From: Lachnospiraceae bacterium | Lineage (GTDB): Bacteria > Bacillota > Clostridia > Lachnospirales > Lachnospiraceae | Reading direction: 5' to 3' | NCBI GenBank assembly: GCA_017622505.1 | Contig: JAGAQZ010000003.1 | Coordinates: 1-44,838 of the forward strand | Length of the DNA stretch: 44,838 nt | Shown here: positions 43,001 to 44,838 of the stretch, one piece after another | Layout: every line of letters starts with the position of its first letter | Numbering within the stretch: the first letter of the stretch is position 1 | Notes under the pieces: generated by a model | What the model was told of the DNA's origin: nothing | Seen by the model: only the letters and a program-made list of their open reading frames with translations | Database searches by the model: none | Position numbers and translations under genes: made by a program

Positions 43001-43924
43001 TCCACTGCTTAATTCAGTTAAAATAGCAGGTCCTACGGAAATAAGTTTTTCAGTCATTAACGCATTCTCATTAAGCGCTTTTAACTCTTTAATTGCCTTT
43101 TCTAGCGGCGCTTTGTTGGCATTTAACTCATTTATAGTCTGTGTTAAAGTATTTCCGCCAATACTCGCCTCAATCTTTCCGTTTACAACGTCATTTGTGT
43201 TAGATGCCATCTGGGATGCTAATTCTTTCTGCGCATTCTCCAGCTCCTTCTGACCACTTTCAACCTCTTCTCTAGCATCAGCGAGTTCTTCTCTTGCCTC
43301 AACAAACTTCTCGTCAATTTCGGCTAAAATCTTTTCATTTAATGCATTAACCTTATCTTCATTGATAATAACGGTATAACGTTCTTCAACGGTACCGGTT
43401 AAGCTAACCGTAGCAACACCTTCCACACTTTCAAGAGAGGGTTTTAATTCGTTTTCTACATATTCAGCTATCTCAATCTGAGACATGCCTTCGATATCAG
43501 CAGAAGCGACCATAATAGGAAGCATATTAGGGTCTAACTGCATAATCATGGGCGCACTGACCGTATCTGCCCAGCCACCTTTTAACTGATCAAGTTTTTG
43601 TTGCATTTCAATAACAACAGAATCCATATTGGTATCCTGCTCATACTCCAAAATAACCATTGAATAGCTGTTTGACGAAACAGAACTAACACTTTTTATA
43701 TTAGATGTAGTTGCCATAGCAGCTTCAATGGGTGCCGTAATACTCTTTTCAATTTCCTCCGGACTTGCACCGGGGTCTGTTGTTATAACCAATGCATAGG
43801 GAAGACTCATATTCGGCAAAAGATCTGTTGTCATTCTCATAAGAGAAACAACACCTAATACCAGTACCAAAACTACCCCTACCCAAACTGTATAAGGTTT
43901 TTTTACACTAAATTTTGAAAACAT
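40043..43924 (-). CDS. RND family efflux transporter, HAE1/SwrC type
   Basis: 1293 residues, about 250 longer than AcrB. Start MFSKFSVKKPYTVWVGVVLVL matches TM1. The porter motif RMTTDLLPNMSLPYALV and the TM4 proton-relay LALGIGMLVDNSIVVIENIYR with its Asp are present, as is the second-half GIIVNNGIVMVDFIN. The extra length is a coiled-coil insert at about residues 195-470 (EEKFVEAREELADAREEVESG region) in the first extracytoplasmic domain. Such inserts are seen in Firmicute RND pumps and may replace a separate adaptor, since no membrane fusion protein gene is adjacent. GGAGG ribosome site and a 170-base leader. Confidence 0.93.
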   Translation of the reverse strand: MFSKFSVKKPYTVWVGVVLVLVLGVVSLMRMTTDLLPNMSLPYALVITTDPGASPEEIEKSITAPIEAAMATTSNIKSVSSVSSNSYSMVILEYEQDTNMDSVVIEMQQKLDQLKGGWADTVSAPMIMQLDPNMLPIMVASADIEGMSQIEIAEYVENELKPSLESVEGVATVSLTGTVEERYTVIINEDKVNALNEKILAEIDEKFVEAREELADAREEVESGQKELENAQKELASQMASNTNDVVNGKIEASIGGNTLTQTINELNANKAPLEKAIKELKALNENALMTEKLISVGPAILTELSSGNITEEEAKQQLQNEGIVLPESEYPFAMTLGGAIATAPDILNQINAGLQTEEAQKAYATMGLTVNSYQDLPVAIEQLTKALAQLNAGIATAQNAQNQVNGGKVTLNDAYMALTEAEINAVIEMSTASSQLSSALAQIEAGEQQIDDAEESAKDSADLTQILTVDMINNLFMAQNFYMPAGYVMDGDTQYMVSVGDEVSSYSDLSNLVLMDMGMDSVGVIYLKDIADIKLVNDAADSYSRVNGNPAIMLSFEKQTGYSTGEVTDNLLARFESLEETNPELNIAVLMDQGVYIDMIVKSVMENMIVGAILAVIILIIFLKDWRSTFVIACSIPMSVVFAIVLMYFTDITLNLISLSGLALGIGMLVDNSIVVIENIYRLKKLGMSAKKAAVEGASQVGGAIIASTLTTICVFAPIIFTDGITKQLFVDIALTITYTLVASLIVALTFVPMMASGMLKNAVEPNTKLYDKIRDWYGNILYYILRLKPLVLILSVVLLIVSTWAAFSRGFTFMDMEMEADQISMTVGPNEDQVLTFEELKELADDTTEAISDIEGIETIGAMAGGGGTMSLMATGTDSVTYYILLDPESDRSMYDIIDEIEEKTKDIDGLVEISSSSSDMTAMLGSGLSIQVQGRDLDKLEEIAQDVAKIVEETEGTIDVNDGLEDTTASLTIHVDKEKAANYKMTVAQVFQLVYMEMAADTASTQVSTDVKDYDVYVMSEEQSEVTLNDIKKITFPYTNEDGEEEEIKITEIATFEEGISMNSINRSAQTRYINVTAGVDEDHNVTLVSNELQEKLDAYELPEGYSLKMAGEDEMIMDAMEQMALMLILAIIFIYMVMVAQFQSLLSPFIIMFTIPLAFTGGFGALYFSGYEVSVIAMVGFVMLAGIIVNNGIVMVDFINQLRREGMAKKEAIVEAGKARLRPILMTALTTILSMIPMVLGMGEGSEMMQPMAVTMAGGLIYGTLLTLIVVPCIYDIFNKNKSMVEEEL

Positions 43925-44122
43925 ATTATGCCTCCGTTTGTTTTATATACATTACTTAAAATTTGCAATTTAATTCGTTGTTTTTGCATAATAGACGTCA
44001 TAAACAGATAAAACGCTTACTTAGCAGCAAATATTATCTAAAAATTTTCTCTAAATGCCAATCTAATACTCACATATCAGAAACATTCTGACCTAGTATA
44101 GACAAAAAATGTGTTTATATTG

Positions 44123-44140
44123 TGACCGACCGTTCGGTCA
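44123..44140. promoter_or_regulatory. TetR-type operator upstream of the RND exporter
   Basis: TGACCGA-CCGT-TCGGTCA, a perfect 7-bp inverted repeat of the kind bound by TetR/AcrR dimers. A minus-strand -10 box TATACT lies at 44095-44100, downstream of it, with a weak -35. Binding would cover the promoter's upstream region. The leader 43925-44094 shows nothing else. Confidence 0.7.
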
Positions 44141-44151
44141 GTTAGGGGCAG

Positions 44152-44176
44152 AAAAAATGGAGTTCTAATGAACTCC
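44152..44176 (-). terminator. Terminator of the rRNA-tRNA transcript
   Basis: The minus strand carries GGAGTTC-atta-GAACTCC, then ATTTTTTC. It lies about 10 bases after the 3' end of tRNA-Phe and closes the cluster. Confidence 0.88.
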
Positions 44177-44185
44177 AATCAAAAA

Positions 44186-44258
<73 letters not shown>

Positions 44259-44279
44259 AATTACTTCCTAAGAAGTTAG

Positions 44280-44353
44280 TAGCGGGGGAAGGATTTGAAC
44301 CTACGACCTCCGGGTTATGAGCCCGACGAGCTTCCAGACTGCTCTACCCCGCG
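44280..44353 (-). tRNA. tRNA-fMet, initiator (anticodon CAT)
   Basis: Acceptor CGCGGGG/CCCCGC with an unpaired first position (C1 against T72) and three G-C pairs below the anticodon (GGG-CTCATAA-CCC), both signs of an initiator. Bacterial initiators usually have A72; T here is unusual. CCA is not encoded. Confidence 0.93.
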
Positions 44354-44428
44354 TTAATACGGTTTGGATAAACCTGAACTTTGTGTAGTGATACTTCCCT
44401 ACCAAAAGCATTTCTCTTAAGAAATGAA

Positions 44429-44510
44429 TGGGCGGAGATGGATTCGAACCATCGAAAGCGTTGCTAACAGATTTACAGTCTGCCCCCTTTGGCCACTCGG
44501 GAACCCGCCC
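44429..44510 (-). tRNA. tRNA-Tyr (anticodon GTA)
   Basis: An 82-base type II tRNA with acceptor GGGCGGG/TCCGCCC, anticodon loop CTGTAAA and a long variable arm. TTCGAATC in the T arm. Confidence 0.94.
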
Positions 44511-44546
44511 ATATATAAGTATTAAATTTGTATCTTACGATACGAG

Positions 44547-44619
44547 TGGGACCTACAGGGCTCGAACCTGTGACCCTCTGCTTGTAAGGCAGATGCTCTC
44601 CCAGCTGAGCTAAGATCCC
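44547..44619 (-). tRNA. tRNA-Val (anticodon TAC)
   Basis: A 73-base cloverleaf with acceptor GGGATCT/GGTCCC, D arm TAGCTCAGCTGGGAGAGC, anticodon loop CTTACAA and TTCGAGCC. Confidence 0.94.
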
Positions 44620-44631
44620 AAATTTTACAAA

Positions 44632-44705
44632 CGACCCAGATCGGACTCGAACCGACGACCTCCGCCGTGACAGGGCGGCGCTCTAACCAACTGAGCCACT
44701 GGGCC
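44632..44705 (-). tRNA. tRNA-Asp (anticodon GTC)
   Basis: A 74-base cloverleaf with acceptor GGCCCAG/CTGGGTC (one G-T), anticodon stem CCGCC/GGCGG, loop CTGTCAC and discriminator G. First tRNA after the 23S gene. Confidence 0.95.
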
Positions 44706-44782
44706 TTGAAGTAATTTATACCTTCAAAACCGAACACAGATATTTCTTCACCAAGCGTTTCCTTCCACACTACTCCTTACCT

Positions 44783-44838
44783 GGATAAGCTTTCGACCTA
44801 TTAGTAACCATCAGCTGAATGCATTACTGCACTTACAC
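44783..44838 (-). rRNA. 23S ribosomal RNA, 3' end (partial)
   Basis: The minus strand carries the conserved 3' tail of 23S: GTGTAAGTGCAGTAATGCA, AGCTGATGGTTACTAATAGG and GTCGAAAGCTTATCC. The gene continues past the right edge. The 77 bases between it and tRNA-Asp are too short for 5S rRNA, so 5S is not in its usual place here. Confidence 0.9.

Noticed and set aside
44428-44770. Short frames over the tRNA cluster (both strands)
   Set aside because: They consist of tRNA gene sequence; typical spurious translations.

Overview
The window looks like a low-to-medium GC Firmicute of the class Clostridia, most likely a Lachnospiraceae-type gut anaerobe. The basis is the group B-type [FeFe] hydrogenase, the yaaO/yaaR/holB/yaaT/yabB/rsmI gene order known from Bacillus and relatives, strong GGAGG ribosome sites, and many c-di-GMP and transport genes. 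This placement is inference from gene content, not from a species-level marker. Almost everything is on the minus strand; the AraC-type regulator at 29.6 kb is the only clear plus-strand gene.

Region 1 (1-9.4 kb) is an AT-rich accessory island. It lies between the HU gene hup (cut by the left edge) and mazG, two genes often close together in clostridia. It holds two units. The first (7252 down to 272) is a compact operon: a 47-codon gene, three small helical WXG100/ESX-like proteins, a 478-residue protein without a signal peptide whose C-terminal half resembles a GH19 chitinase/lysozyme fold, and three interlocked paralogous lipoproteins with an RsiV/DUF3298-like C-terminal half. It ends in a broken junction fused to a fragment of the second lipoprotein family. 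The second unit (9377 down to 7477) follows mazG. It has three members of an unrecognised lipoprotein/membrane-anchored family, duplicated together with the 3' tail of mazG. The main candidate for an undescribed system is this type VII-like, wall-targeting effector with a tandem array of putative lipoprotein immunity proteins. RsiV itself is a lysozyme-binding protein, which makes the pairing attractive.

Region 2 (9.4-17 kb): mazG, a PEGA-domain lipoprotein, a CotS/APH-like kinase, cca, a HAD phosphatase and a sodium-dependent NSS transporter. Two large nested palindromes (14247-14380 and 15190-15435) flank the HAD gene.

Region 3 (17-26.7 kb): a likely operon of a membrane EAL phosphodiesterase, a group B-type [FeFe] hydrogenase and a six-TM methyl-accepting protein. 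After it come an EamA transporter, an alpha/beta hydrolase, a long AlaX-type editing protein and a membrane diguanylate cyclase.

Region 4 (26.8-38.6 kb): TIGR00266/AIM24-like protein, DUF1846 protein, AraC regulator, acyl carrier protein. Then the conserved replication/RNA-modification block reads, in transcription order: Orn/Lys decarboxylase, guanylate-kinase-like kinase, yaaR, holB, ricT, trmN6-like and rsmI. A DegV protein lies upstream of the block.

Region 5 (38.6-44.8 kb): a Cys-containing helical hypothetical protein, a TetR regulator with a large RND exporter and a TetR-type operator, then five tRNA genes (Asp, Val, Tyr, fMet, Phe in transcription order) trailing the 3' end of a 23S rRNA that runs off the right edge. 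No CRISPR array, transposase or phage structural gene was seen.
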